64,000 nucleotides of DNA from an uncultured Prevotella sp. (GTDB lineage Bacteria > Bacteroidota > Bacteroidia > Bacteroidales > Bacteroidaceae): positions 1 to 64,000 of the forward strand of contig CALUGP010000007.1 in assembly GCA_944320195.1 (NCBI GenBank), given 5' to 3'. This document shows, in pieces, positions 34,454 through 43,264 of the stretch. The notes beneath the pieces were generated by a model. It had not been told where the DNA came from and searched no databases. It saw nothing but the letters and a program-made list of their open reading frames with translations. The position numbers were made by a program, and so were the translations under genes. How positions within the stretch are numbered: position 1 is the stretch's first letter; each line of letters starts with the position of its first letter.

Positions 34454-35245
34454 ATGCCTGGACGAATAGTTATAAAGGTGGGCAGCAACGTGCTCACGCG
34501 CGATGACGGAAAGCTCGACATAACCCATGTGTCGGTGCTTGTGGACCAGTTGGCATGGCTCCGCAGCCAGGGGCATGAGGTCATCCTTGTGTCCAGCGGA
34601 GCCGTGGCGTCAGGCCGTGGCGAGCTTGGCTCAGACCCAAGTCTCGACAGCGTGGAGCAACGCCAGCTGTATTCGGCCGTTGGACAGGTGAAGCTCGTCA
34701 ACACGTATTACACCCTTTTCCGCGAGTATGGCATAAAGGTAGGCCAGGTGCTCGTGGTCAAGGAGAACTTCACTTCGCCTCGCGAGTATGCCAATCTGCG
34801 TGCGTGCATGTCGGTGATGCTCGAGAGCGGCGTGATGCCCGTGGTCAACGAGAACGACACCGTTAGCGTTACCGAGCTGATGTTTACCGACAACGACGAG
34901 CTGTCGGGCCTCATGGCGCAGATGATAGAGGCCGACACGCTGATACTTTTAAGCAATGTCGACGGCATATACGACGGCCGGCCGGGCGACCCCTCGGCCA
35001 GGCTGATACGCAAGGTTGAGGCCGGCGGTGACGTAAGCGGCTACGTGCGCGAGGAGAAAAGCAGCTTCGGGCGTGGCGGCATGACGGCCAAATGCGGCAT
35101 AGCCGGGCGTGCGGCCGAGGCCGGCATACGCGTTGTCATTGCCAACGGCCGACGCGAAGACATACTGAAAAGACTCGTTCTGTCTCCCGAAAGCACGCCG
35201 CATACCGAGTTTGTGCCGGCCGTGCGGCAGACTGAATGTGACTGA
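34454..35245 (+). CDS. proB: Glutamate 5-kinase, short form without PUA domain
   Basis: A 263-residue amino-acid kinase. The N-terminal KVGSNVLTRDDG, VSSGAVASGRGELG near 48, and NENDTVSVTELMFTDND near 132 are ProB motifs; DGIYDGRPGDPSARL follows near 175. Most ProB proteins have about 360 residues with a C-terminal PUA domain; here the chain stops after the kinase domain. It phosphorylates glutamate for proline synthesis, and proA follows 30 bases later, so the two are co-transcribed. The PUA-less form is known in other bacteria. Confidence 0.93.
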   Translation: MPGRIVIKVGSNVLTRDDGKLDITHVSVLVDQLAWLRSQGHEVILVSSGAVASGRGELGSDPSLDSVEQRQLYSAVGQVKLVNTYYTLFREYGIKVGQVLVVKENFTSPREYANLRACMSVMLESGVMPVVNENDTVSVTELMFTDNDELSGLMAQMIEADTLILLSNVDGIYDGRPGDPSARLIRKVEAGGDVSGYVREEKSSFGRGGMTAKCGIAGRAAEAGIRVVIANGRREDILKRLVLSPESTPHTEFVPAVRQTECD

Positions 35246-35275
35246 CCATGCCAACAACAACCCATCATAACAATC

Positions 35276-36532
35276 ATGACAATGCAATATGAGGAAATAT
35301 TCAGCCGCGTGAAGGCCGACGGCAGAGGGCTTGCGCTTGTGCCTGACGAGGTCAGGAACAAGGTGCTCTGCGCCTTGGCGGACGCCGTCATTGCAGGCAA
35401 GGATGACTTGCTGGCCGCCAACGCGGAAGACCTGGAGCGCATGGAGCGCTCCAATCCGCTTTACGACCGCCTGCAGCTTACCGAAAAACGGCTCGACGAC
35501 ATAGCCCGTGACATGCGCCATGTGGCCGCGTTGCCGTCACCGCTGGGACGTGTCAGCAAAGCAAGGACGCTTCCCAACGGCCTGCGGCTGCACCGTGTCA
35601 GCGTGCCCTTCGGCGTTGTCGGTGTGATATACGAGGCCCGGCCAAACGTCAGTTTCGACGTGTTCTCGCTCTGCTTCAAGTCGGGCAACGCCTGCATCCT
35701 CAAGGGAGGACGCGATGCCGACTGCTCCAACCGCGCCATAGTAAGGCTCATTCATGACGTGCTGGAGCGATGCGCGGTGTGCGGCCGGTCTGTCGTGGAG
35801 CTGCTGCCGGCCACTCACGAGGCCACGGCTGAGCTTCTCGCGGCCGTGGGTTACGTTGATCTGTGCATCCCGAGAGGCGGAAAGAGCCTGATAAACTTTG
35901 TCCGCGACACGGCGCGTGTGCCCGTAATAGAGACCGGCGCGGGCGTTGTGAACACATATTTCGACGAGTTTGGCGACGTGGAGATGGGCAGCCGCATAAT
36001 AAACAACGCCAAGACGCGGCGCGTAAGCGTGTGCAACGCCCTGGATTGCCTCATCGTCCACAGCTCCAGACTGGCCGACCTGCCCGCCCTTTGTGCGCCG
36101 TTGGCCGCGAGCAATGTAGTCATTTACGCCGATGAAGACGCCTACACGGCCTTGGACGACCATTATCCGCAGCCCCTGTTGCGCCATGCCACGGCCGAAA
36201 GTTACGGCACCGAGTTCATGGATTACGCCATGGCGGTGAAGACCGTGCCGTCAATCGGCGCGGCGTTGGAGCACATCGCCCGCTTCGGTTCGGGCCACAG
36301 CGAGTGCATCATAACGCAAGACGAAGGCCGTGCGCACGAGTTCCAGGCCAAGGTAGACGCCGCCTGCGTGTACTGGAACGCGCCGACGAGCTTTACTGAC
36401 GGCGCCCAGTTCGGCCTGGGAGCGGAGATAGGAATAAGCACGCAGAAGCTGGGGCCGCGCGGCCCGATGGGTCTTGAGGAGCTTACCACCTACAAGTGGA
36501 TAATCGAAGGAGAAGGACAAGTTAGGGAGTGA
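35276..36532 (+). CDS. proA: Gamma-glutamyl phosphate reductase
   Basis: A 418-residue protein of normal ProA length. The catalytic cysteine is C253 in SVCNALDCL; the substrate region includes [15 protein letters not shown] near 122 and the [14 protein letters not shown] segment. The C-terminal [17 protein letters not shown] is the family's closing signature. It reduces gamma-glutamyl phosphate with NADPH to glutamate semialdehyde, which cyclises to the ProC substrate. An alternative start at 35282 would remove two residues. Confidence 0.95.
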   Translation: MTMQYEEIFSRVKADGRGLALVPDEVRNKVLCALADAVIAGKDDLLAANAEDLERMERSNPLYDRLQLTEKRLDDIARDMRHVAALPSPLGRVSKARTLPNGLRLHRVSVPFGVVGVIYEARPNVSFDVFSLCFKSGNACILKGGRDADCSNRAIVRLIHDVLERCAVCGRSVVELLPATHEATAELLAAVGYVDLCIPRGGKSLINFVRDTARVPVIETGAGVVNTYFDEFGDVEMGSRIINNAKTRRVSVCNALDCLIVHSSRLADLPALCAPLAASNVVIYADEDAYTALDDHYPQPLLRHATAESYGTEFMDYAMAVKTVPSIGAALEHIARFGSGHSECIITQDEGRAHEFQAKVDAACVYWNAPTSFTDGAQFGLGAEIGISTQKLGPRGPMGLEELTTYKWIIEGEGQVRE

Positions 36533-36538
36533 AACACA

Positions 36539-36629
36539 GGCTGCCCCTCCCATCCTCCCCAATGAGGAGGGGCCTGGCTTGCAAAAGTAACATTGCTCCT
36601 CCCCTTGGGGAGGCCGGGAGGGGCTGCTT
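36539..36629. repeat. Inverted repeat, C/T-rich class, copy 2
   Basis: Arms of the type GCCCCTCCCatCCTCCCC and GGGGAGGCCGGGAGGGGC flank a short spacer with its own small stem. This is the same class as the copies at 32376 and 57280. It lies between proA and argF'. Confidence 0.7.
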
Positions 36630-36645
36630 ATGCACATAAAAGACA

Positions 36646-37608
36646 ATGAGAACATTCATCAACGTTGAAGACCTTGGCGACCTGAGGCAGGCTATGGCCG
36701 AGGCACAGGAGATAAAGCAAGACCGTTATAAATATCAGCAGCTGGGCAAGAACAAGACGTTGCTGATGATATTCTTCAACAACAGCCTGCGCACGCGCCT
36801 CAGCACGCAGAAGGCCGCGCAGAATCTTGGCATGAACGTGATAGTGCTCGACGTGAACGCCGGTGCCTGGAAGCTGGAGACCGAGCGCGGAGTGATAATG
36901 GACGGCGACAAGAGCGAGCATCTGCTCGAGGCAATCCCGGTGATGGGATGCTACTGCGACATGATAGGAGTGCGCTCGTTCGCCGGGCTGACCGACCGTG
37001 AGTATGACTATGCCGAGACGGTGCTCGGGCAGTTCATCAAGTACAGCGGACGGCCCGTCTTCGCCATGGAGACTGCCACGGTGCACCCGTTGCAGGCTTT
37101 CGCCGACCTTATAACGATAGAGGAACACAAGACGAAGGCGCGCCCGAAGGTGGTGCTCACCTGGGCGCCCCACTGCCGTGCGCTGCCCCAGGCGGTGCCA
37201 AACTCGTTCGCACAGTGGATGAACGCGGCCGACGTTGACTTCGTGATAACCCACCCCGAGGGCTACGAGCTTGACCCGAAGTTCACCGGAGGCGCGCGCA
37301 TTGAGTACGACCAGATGAAGGCTTTGGCCGGAGCCGACTTCGTCTACGCCAAGAACTGGAGCTGCCCGGGCGTTACCAATCCGGCGGATTACGGCAAGAT
37401 AATCAGCAAGGACATGTCGTGGACCATCGACGAGGCGCACATGAGCGTTACGGACAACGGCAAGTTCATGCACTGCCTGCCCGTGCGGCGCGGCCTGATA
37501 GTGACCGACGACGTTATTGAAAGTCCCAATTCGCTGGTGATTCCCGAGGCCGCCAACCGCGAGATTTCGGCCGAGGTGGTGATAAAGAGGATGCTGGAGA
37601 GCCTTTGA
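36646..37608 (+). CDS. argF': Acylornithine transcarbamylase, Bacteroides ArgF' type
   Basis: A 320-residue carbamoyltransferase. SLRTRLSTQKAA (~47-58) binds carbamoyl phosphate, VHPLQAFADL near 148 and HCLPVRRG near 275 are conserved. The whole chain reads like the succinylornithine transcarbamylase described from Bacteroides fragilis, which replaces ArgF in an arginine route using succinylated intermediates. In that enzyme residue 90 is proline and controls substrate choice; here residue 90 is serine (DGDKSEHLL). The substrate could differ. It follows proA in the same direction. Confidence 0.88.
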   Translation: MRTFINVEDLGDLRQAMAEAQEIKQDRYKYQQLGKNKTLLMIFFNNSLRTRLSTQKAAQNLGMNVIVLDVNAGAWKLETERGVIMDGDKSEHLLEAIPVMGCYCDMIGVRSFAGLTDREYDYAETVLGQFIKYSGRPVFAMETATVHPLQAFADLITIEEHKTKARPKVVLTWAPHCRALPQAVPNSFAQWMNAADVDFVITHPEGYELDPKFTGGARIEYDQMKALAGADFVYAKNWSCPGVTNPADYGKIISKDMSWTIDEAHMSVTDNGKFMHCLPVRRGLIVTDDVIESPNSLVIPEAANREISAEVVIKRMLESL

Positions 37609-37616
37609 CTTTTCTT

Positions 37617-37750
37617 ATGATTGAGAATGGGAAATGGAAAATTGAGAATTATGATTACCCTTTTCTTGCAGTATGTAATGGCAACCTGTGCAGGTAATCA
37701 TAATTCTCAATTCTCCATTTTCCATTTTTCAATTCTCCATTTTCCATCCT
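37617..37750. repeat. AT-rich inverted repeat between argF' and AEC gene
   Basis: Left arm GGAAAATTGAGAATTATGATTACC and right arm (GGTAATCATAATTCTCAATT... and CCATTTTCC tract) are complementary over ~24 bases around a 35-base spacer. Related AT-rich arms occur at 43200, 55215, 56494 and 62640. Confidence 0.65.
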
Positions 37751-37770
37751 GAATCAATCAAAATGCATGC

Positions 37771-38685
37771 ATGGACAACATAATTACGCAAATGGTAATC
37801 CTGCTGCTGCTCGTCGTTGCGGGATATGTCTCAAACAAATGCGGCCTGACGGGAGGTGATTTCGACCGCAAACTGTCAAACTTCATAATCAACGTTTCGT
37901 GCCCCTGCCTTATCGTCTCGTCGGTGATGGGCGACGTGGGGCCCGACCGCGGCCTCATAGTCCCGCTGCTTGTTGTGGGCTTTTTGACGTATGTCGTGCT
38001 CTTCGGCGTGTCGTGGCTGTTGCCGCGCTACTTCGTCAGGCAGGCCGGCCTGAGGGGAATGTACAGCTTCATGCTGATGTTCGGCAATGTGGGTTTCATC
38101 GGATACCCCGTCGTCGCCTCCATATTCGGCCACCAGGCGGTGTTTTACGCCAGCCTGCTGAACGTTCCCAACACGCTTTTCATATTTGTAGTCGGCACGG
38201 TGTTCGTGCTCGGCGACGGGCAGAAGATGCGCTTCAATCCGCGCACGTTGTATTGTCCGGCCATGATAGCGTCCTACGTCTCCATTGCCATCGTGGCCTT
38301 GGGGTGGGAGCATGTGCCGCGCGTCGTGGCCGAGCCGCTGCGCCTGCTGGGAGGCGTCACCGTGCCCGGAGCGCTGCTCGTGATAGGCTCTTCCATGGCG
38401 CAGATAGGCCGCCGCCACGTGCTGGGGGCTCCGCGCACGTATGTCATGGCGGCCTTGCGCCTGCTGGCCGTCCCCGTGGCGGTGTTCATGCTGTCGCGCT
38501 TGGCCGGGGCCGACGATACGGTGAACAAGATAAACACGGTGCTCATAGGCATGCCCGTGGCGTCTTACGGCACGATGTTCTGCCTGAAATACGGGCGCGA
38601 CGAGGGCGAGATGGTGCGCGGCACGCTGATAACCACCATCCTTTCCGTGGTAACAATTCCGCTGCTTACGTTCATTCTGTTCTGA
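37771..38685 (+). CDS. AEC family permease
   Basis: A 304-residue membrane protein with about ten hydrophobic helices in two halves, as in the auxin efflux carrier family. The N-terminal half has LLLLVVAGYVSNKCGL and FIINVSCPCLIVSSV, the middle MFGNVGFIGYPVV, the usual AEC crossover motif. Bacterial members transport malate, other carboxylates or unknown solutes. The start at 37771 follows the ATGC-rich leader with no Shine-Dalgarno site. It appears to be transcribed alone. Confidence 0.85.
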   Translation: MDNIITQMVILLLLVVAGYVSNKCGLTGGDFDRKLSNFIINVSCPCLIVSSVMGDVGPDRGLIVPLLVVGFLTYVVLFGVSWLLPRYFVRQAGLRGMYSFMLMFGNVGFIGYPVVASIFGHQAVFYASLLNVPNTLFIFVVGTVFVLGDGQKMRFNPRTLYCPAMIASYVSIAIVALGWEHVPRVVAEPLRLLGGVTVPGALLVIGSSMAQIGRRHVLGAPRTYVMAALRLLAVPVAVFMLSRLAGADDTVNKINTVLIGMPVASYGTMFCLKYGRDEGEMVRGTLITTILSVVTIPLLTFILF

Positions 38686-38750
38686 CGTAGGCGGCTTCTC
38701 TTTCCCACGTCTGTAACCAGTTGAAAGCCAACCTGTTGCGTGCGGCCATG

Positions 38751-38836
38751 CAAAAGGCCGTCTTTTAGCCTGTAAAAGACGGTCTTTTGGCGTGCGATTG
38801 ACGGCCTTTCGCACGCTCAATGACAGCTTTTCGCAA
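38751..38836. repeat. Palindromic intergenic repeat cluster 3
   Basis: Units AAAAGGCCGTCTTTTA / TAAAAGACGGTCTTTTG, followed by GACGGCCTTTCGC and a degenerate GACAGCTTTTCGC copy, fill the 304-base gap between the AEC and GH2 genes. No gene is visible in this gap. Confidence 0.8.
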
Positions 38837-38944
38837 AACCATGTGCCGCCGGCGCTGCGCCAAGGGTGTGCGGACAAGACGCTAAACGCATGCCGACAGG
38901 CAATGTTTTTCATCGTTTTGCTTTATATTCTCGGCAAAAAAACG

Positions 38945-38952
38945 TAACTTTG
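38945..38952 (+). promoter_or_regulatory. -7 promoter box for the GH2 gene
   Basis: TAACTTTG is a consensus -7 box 37 bases before the start. A TTTA at 38922-38925 with a 19-base spacer is a weak -33 candidate. Confidence 0.5.
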
Positions 38953-38989
38953 TGAGCAATATCTATAATAACGACAAACACATAAAAAC

Positions 38990-41380
38990 ATGAGAACACT
39001 CTTATTCAGCCTGCTTCTCGCAGGCGCGGCCACGTGCAACGCGCAGCAGAGAAGCGTCACCACGTTGGCCGACGACTGGCTCTTCACGCGCGACAAGCTG
39101 ACGTGGCAGCAGGTCAGCGTGCCCCACGACTGGGCCATCAACGGCCCGTTTGACAAGAAATGGGACCTTCAGTACGTAGCCATCGAGCAGAACGGAGAGA
39201 CGGAGAAAAGCGAAAAGTCTGGCCGTTCGGGCGCGCTGCCGTGGATAGGCAAGGGGCATTACAAGACCACCTTCACCCTGCCCGAGGGCTTCGGCCACGT
39301 GGAGCTGCGCTTCGACGGCGCGATGAGCGAGCCTGTAGTAAAGGTGAACGGCAAGGAGGCTGGCCGCTGGGCATACGGTTACAACGCCTTCCGCGTTGAC
39401 GCGACGCCATACGCCAGGCCCGGGCGCAACGTGCTGGAAGTAGACCTAAGCAACATGGAAGAGAGCAGCCGATGGTATCCCGGCGGCGGACTGTACCGCC
39501 CCGTCCGGCTGATTGTCACACCGAAGACCCGTCTTGACGACTGGGGCGGATGGTTCCGCACGGACAAGGCCACGGCGAAACGCGCCACGGTGAGCGTCTC
39601 GGCACAGGTGGCAGGATATGACAAGGCCGACGGACTGGCCGTAAAGTTCACGCTGAAAGACGCCGGCGGCAACACCGTTTATGAAAAGACACAGCCCGTG
39701 AGCGCCGCAGACGGACGCGCCACGGTGACCGGCGAGATAGCCGACCCACACCTGTGGTCGCCCGAATCGCCTTACCTCTACACCCTCACAACCTCAGTCC
39801 TGGCCGGCGGCAAGCAGGTTGACGCCACGCAAAAGCGCGTCGGCATACGCACCGTCGACGTGTCGGCGAAGCACGGCTTCCGCCTTAACGGGCAGAGCCG
39901 CAAGATAAAGGGAGTCTGCCTTCACCACGACTTGGGCCCCCTCGGAGCGGCCGAGAACAAGGCGGCGCTCATACGCCAGATACGCATAATGAAGGAAATG
40001 GGATGTGACGCGATACGCACGGCGCACAACATGCCCTCCACAATGCAGATGGAAGTGTGCGACTCGATGGGCATGATGGTCATGGCCGAGAGCTTCGACA
40101 TGTGGATTTACCCCAAATGCAAGAACGGATACGCCCGCTTCTTCAACGACTGGGCCGAGCGAGACATAACCAACCTGGTGCTCAACCACCGCGACCACCC
40201 TTCCATCATAATGTGGAGCATCGGCAACGAGATACCCGAGCAGTGGAGCGAGGAGGGCCGGCAGATAGCCGTCCGCCTGCAAGACCTCTGCCACAGGCTC
40301 GACCCCACGCGCCCTGTGACGCAGGGCATGGACAGGGCCGAGGACGCGCTGAAGTCTGGTTTCGCGCAGGCGATGGACGTGCCGGGCTTCAACTACCGCG
40401 TGCACAAGTATGACACGAGCATAAAGCAGCTGCCGCAGGGCTTCCTCTTGGGCAGCGAGACGGCCTCGACGGTAAGCTCCAGGGGCGTTTACAAGTTCCC
40501 CGTGAAGGTGGGCTACGGCCTGACCTACGACGACGGACAGTGCTCAAGCTACGACACGGAGTACTGCTCGTGGAGCAACCTGCCCGACGACGACTGGCAG
40601 ATGCAGGACGACCGCAAGTGGACCATAGGCGAATTCGTGTGGACGGGGTTCGACTATCTTGGCGAACCGACGCCCTATGACGAGTACTGGCCTTCGCGTT
40701 CAAGCTACTTCGGGATATGCGACCTGGCCGGACTGCCCAAGGACCGCTACTGGCTCTACCGCAGCCGCTGGCGCAAGGACACGCCCACGCTTCACCTGCT
40801 GCCCCACTGGACGTGGCCGGGACGCGAGGGAGAGACGACTCCGGTGTACTGCTACACGTCTTATGCCGAGGCCGAACTGTTCGTCAACGGCAAGAGCCAG
40901 GGGCGCAAGAAGCGCGACAAGGCGTCGCGGCTTGACCGCTACCGCCTGCGCTGGAACGACGTGACATATGAGCCGGGAGAGCTTACCGTGGTGGTATATG
41001 ACGCACGCGGACGCGCCGCCGACACCCTGACGGTGAAGACGGCGGGCGCACCGGCACGCCTTGTGCTCACGGCCGACAGGCAGACGATATCCTCAGAGGG
41101 CCGCGACCTGGCCTTCGTGACGGTGGCCATGGTGGACAAGGACGGCACGCCATGCCCCACGGCCGACAACCAACTGGCGTTCCGTGTTGACGGGGCGGGC
41201 GCGTTCCGCGCCGCGTGCAACGGCGACGCAACGTCGCTCGTGACGTTCGACTCGCGCCAGATGCCGCTCTTCAGCGGCCAGCTTGTGGTCATAGTTGAAG
41301 GCAAACGGCCCGGCACGGCCACGCTGACCGTGACATGCGACGGACTGCCCGACGCCACTCTGCCCATCACGGTGAAATAA
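38990..41380 (+). CDS. Secreted GH2 beta-galactosidase-like glycosidase
   Basis: A 796-residue protein with a Sec signal peptide (LLFSLLLAGAATCNAQ). The order is sugar-binding jelly roll (~25-190, with LRFDGAMSE), Ig-like domain, TIM barrel (~300-560) and C-terminal Ig-like domains. The acid/base is E414 in WSIGNEIPEQW; the nucleophile is probably E490 in GSETAS. EYWPSRSSYFGICDLAG near 565 is typical of Bacteroidetes GH2 beta-galactosidases. It removes terminal galactose or a related sugar in the periplasm. A terminator follows. Confidence 0.9.
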   Translation: MRTLLFSLLLAGAATCNAQQRSVTTLADDWLFTRDKLTWQQVSVPHDWAINGPFDKKWDLQYVAIEQNGETEKSEKSGRSGALPWIGKGHYKTTFTLPEGFGHVELRFDGAMSEPVVKVNGKEAGRWAYGYNAFRVDATPYARPGRNVLEVDLSNMEESSRWYPGGGLYRPVRLIVTPKTRLDDWGGWFRTDKATAKRATVSVSAQVAGYDKADGLAVKFTLKDAGGNTVYEKTQPVSAADGRATVTGEIADPHLWSPESPYLYTLTTSVLAGGKQVDATQKRVGIRTVDVSAKHGFRLNGQSRKIKGVCLHHDLGPLGAAENKAALIRQIRIMKEMGCDAIRTAHNMPSTMQMEVCDSMGMMVMAESFDMWIYPKCKNGYARFFNDWAERDITNLVLNHRDHPSIIMWSIGNEIPEQWSEEGRQIAVRLQDLCHRLDPTRPVTQGMDRAEDALKSGFAQAMDVPGFNYRVHKYDTSIKQLPQGFLLGSETASTVSSRGVYKFPVKVGYGLTYDDGQCSSYDTEYCSWSNLPDDDWQMQDDRKWTIGEFVWTGFDYLGEPTPYDEYWPSRSSYFGICDLAGLPKDRYWLYRSRWRKDTPTLHLLPHWTWPGREGETTPVYCYTSYAEAELFVNGKSQGRKKRDKASRLDRYRLRWNDVTYEPGELTVVVYDARGRAADTLTVKTAGAPARLVLTADRQTISSEGRDLAFVTVAMVDKDGTPCPTADNQLAFRVDGAGAFRAACNGDATSLVTFDSRQMPLFSGQLVVIVEGKRPGTATLTVTCDGLPDATLPITVK

Positions 41381-41397
41381 GCTACGATGTAAAATGC

Positions 41398-41428
41398 AAA
41401 GGGGAGCAAGACCGTCTTGCCCCCTTTT
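41398..41428 (+). terminator. Intrinsic terminator after the GH2 gene
   Basis: AAAGGGGaGCAAGA and TCTTGCcCCCTTTT pair around a CCG loop, then run into T and A bases. It lies 18 bases after the stop. Confidence 0.8.
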
Positions 41429-41451
41429 ATAATTGCCTGATAACCAACGGG

Positions 41452-41535
41452 TTTGCAAAAGGCCATGTTTTGGTTTGCAAAACATGGCCTTTTAGCGTGT
41501 AAAAGACGGCCTTTTGGAACGCAAAAGGCCGCAAA
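41452..41535. repeat. Palindromic intergenic repeat cluster 4
   Basis: GCAAAAGGCCATGTTTTG / CAAAACATGGCCTTTT is a variant stem, followed by TAAAAGACGGCCTTTTG and GCAAAAGGCCGC. It directly abuts the MITE-like element that starts at 41539. Confidence 0.8.
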
Positions 41536-41538
41536 TGG

Positions 41539-41836
41539 GGTTCATCCGCAGTTCAGGTGTATTGGCATTCGTGGCAATAGGGCCTCGAAGAGGTCCGACT
41601 ATGCTTAACCGCATGTGTGGCGAAGCGGAACTTGCGGTAGGCATGCGGGCAATAATATCGTCCTCGAAGAGGGCGAATGTCATCCAGCAGTCCGCCCCCT
41701 TCGGGGACGGGCTTGTCAGTTTTGACTTGCCGCAAGTTCCGTTCCCTTCGGTCACTCCACATGCGGTTAAGCATAGTCCGCCCCCTTCGGGGACGGGATT
41801 GACACCTATACATTATACACCTAAACTGCGGATGAA
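41539..41836. mobile_element. MITE-like element, long copy
   Basis: About 298 bases bounded by inverted repeats TTCATCCGCAGTTcAGGTGTA and TACACCTAAACTGCGGATGAA (20 of 21 bases paired). The 10-bp sequence CCGCAAATGG occurs on both sides (41529-41538 and 41837-41846), as expected of a target duplication. Inside, an ATGCTTAACCGCATG segment and its inverse (41665-41780 region) make a second hairpin. No transposase is encoded. A shorter relative lies at 52720. Confidence 0.7.
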
Positions 41837-41851
41837 CCGCAAATGGCAAAA

Positions 41852-43174
41852 TCACTTCTCGCCAGACGTTTCCTTGATGATGCCAACGCTCAACGCGCCG
41901 AGCATCAGCAGCACTCCGGCGACGAGCATCATGCTGCTCTGATGGCTGCCCACAAGGCTTAAGACAACGCCTCCCAAGGCCGCGGCTATTATCTGCGGTA
42001 TGCATATCGTGCCGTTGAACAGGCCGAGATAAGTGCCCATGTGGCTGCCGTTGAGGGCGTTGGTGACGATGGTGAAAGGCATTGCCAGCATGGCCGCCCA
42101 CGCGCATCCGATGAGCAGGTAGGGGATGAAGAGCGCGTACTGGTCATGGATGTAAGGCACCATCAGGAAGCCCGCGCCGCCCAGCACGAGGCTCAACGCA
42201 TATGCGACCTTGCGCGCCTTGAAGCGCGGCAGCATCATGGCCCATAGCACGCTGCCCACGGCCTGCACGGCGAAGAGTATGCCCACCCAGTTGCCCGCGG
42301 CCTGGAAGCCCTCGGAAGTGGGGTCGGTGGTGCCCCAGCAGGTCTCGGCGATGGCTCCGTTGGTGTAGTTCCACATGTAAAGGAACGCCGCCCAGCAGAA
42401 GAACTGCACAAGGCCTACCGTCCAGAAGGCTGACGGAGCCTGGCGCAGCAGCCTCAGCCAGTTTACCTTCTCCTCGTTGAGCGGCTTCGACAGGCCGTGG
42501 TATTCGGCGTATTCCTTAGGCGGCATCTCCTTTACCTTGGCCGAAGTGTAGATGACGCAGAGTATAAGTATGGCCGCGCCTATGTAAAATGAATAAATCA
42601 CCGAGTCGGGAATCACGCCGGCGGCGGCCACGTTGCTGATGCCGAGGAACGTGAAGAGGAAGGGGAAAACGTATCCCGCCAGCGACCCGGCGTTGCACAG
42701 GAAGCTCTGGATGGAGTAGGCAAGGGCCTTCTGTTTCTCGTTCACCATGTCGCCGACAAGCATCTTGAAGGGCTGCATGGCCATGTTGATGCTCGTGTCC
42801 AGGAACATGAGCGCGATTAGCCCGAACACCATCGCCGTTGACACTGCCATGCCGAAAGAGCCCGCGTTGGGCAGGAGGCACATCACGGCCACCGCCACCA
42901 GCGCGCCCACGAACAGGTAGGGTATGCGCCGGCCGAAGCGGCACCACGTCTTGTCGCTCAGCGTGCCCACGATGGGCTGCACGATGATGCCCATCAGCGG
43001 GGGCAGTATCCAGAAGTAGCTAAGGCTGTGAGGGTCGGCGCCGAGCGTCGCGAAGATGCGGCTGATGTTGGCGCTCTGCAAGGCGTAGGCTATCTGTACG
43101 CCGAAAAAACCGAAGCTAATGTTCCATAGCTTGGCAAAACTCAGGTCAGGTTTTCTTTTCAATCCGGTATTCAT
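41852..43174 (-). CDS. MFS sugar transporter (GPH/SLC45-like)
   Basis: A 440-residue membrane protein with about 12 helices. GIIVQPIVGTLSDKTWCRFGRRIPYLFVG (~75-103) is the MFS motif A in the form typical of sugar:proton symporters of the SLC45/GPH-like branch, and SIQSFLCNAG and TNGAIAETCWG follow in the second half. Placed between a GH2 enzyme and the LacI/sus locus, it probably imports maltose or maltodextrins from the periplasm. It lies in the same direction as, and 90 bases downstream of, the LacI regulator gene. Confidence 0.85.
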   Translation of the reverse strand: MNTGLKRKPDLSFAKLWNISFGFFGVQIAYALQSANISRIFATLGADPHSLSYFWILPPLMGIIVQPIVGTLSDKTWCRFGRRIPYLFVGALVAVAVMCLLPNAGSFGMAVSTAMVFGLIALMFLDTSINMAMQPFKMLVGDMVNEKQKALAYSIQSFLCNAGSLAGYVFPFLFTFLGISNVAAAGVIPDSVIYSFYIGAAILILCVIYTSAKVKEMPPKEYAEYHGLSKPLNEEKVNWLRLLRQAPSAFWTVGLVQFFCWAAFLYMWNYTNGAIAETCWGTTDPTSEGFQAAGNWVGILFAVQAVGSVLWAMMLPRFKARKVAYALSLVLGGAGFLMVPYIHDQYALFIPYLLIGCAWAAMLAMPFTIVTNALNGSHMGTYLGLFNGTICIPQIIAAALGGVVLSLVGSHQSSMMLVAGVLLMLGALSVGIIKETSGEK

Positions 43175-43264
43175 TTTCTATGTTTAAGGTATTAAGTTTT
43201 CATTTAATGAATAATGAACAATGAAAAATGAAAAATGAACAATCAGGCATACGCCATGACCACT

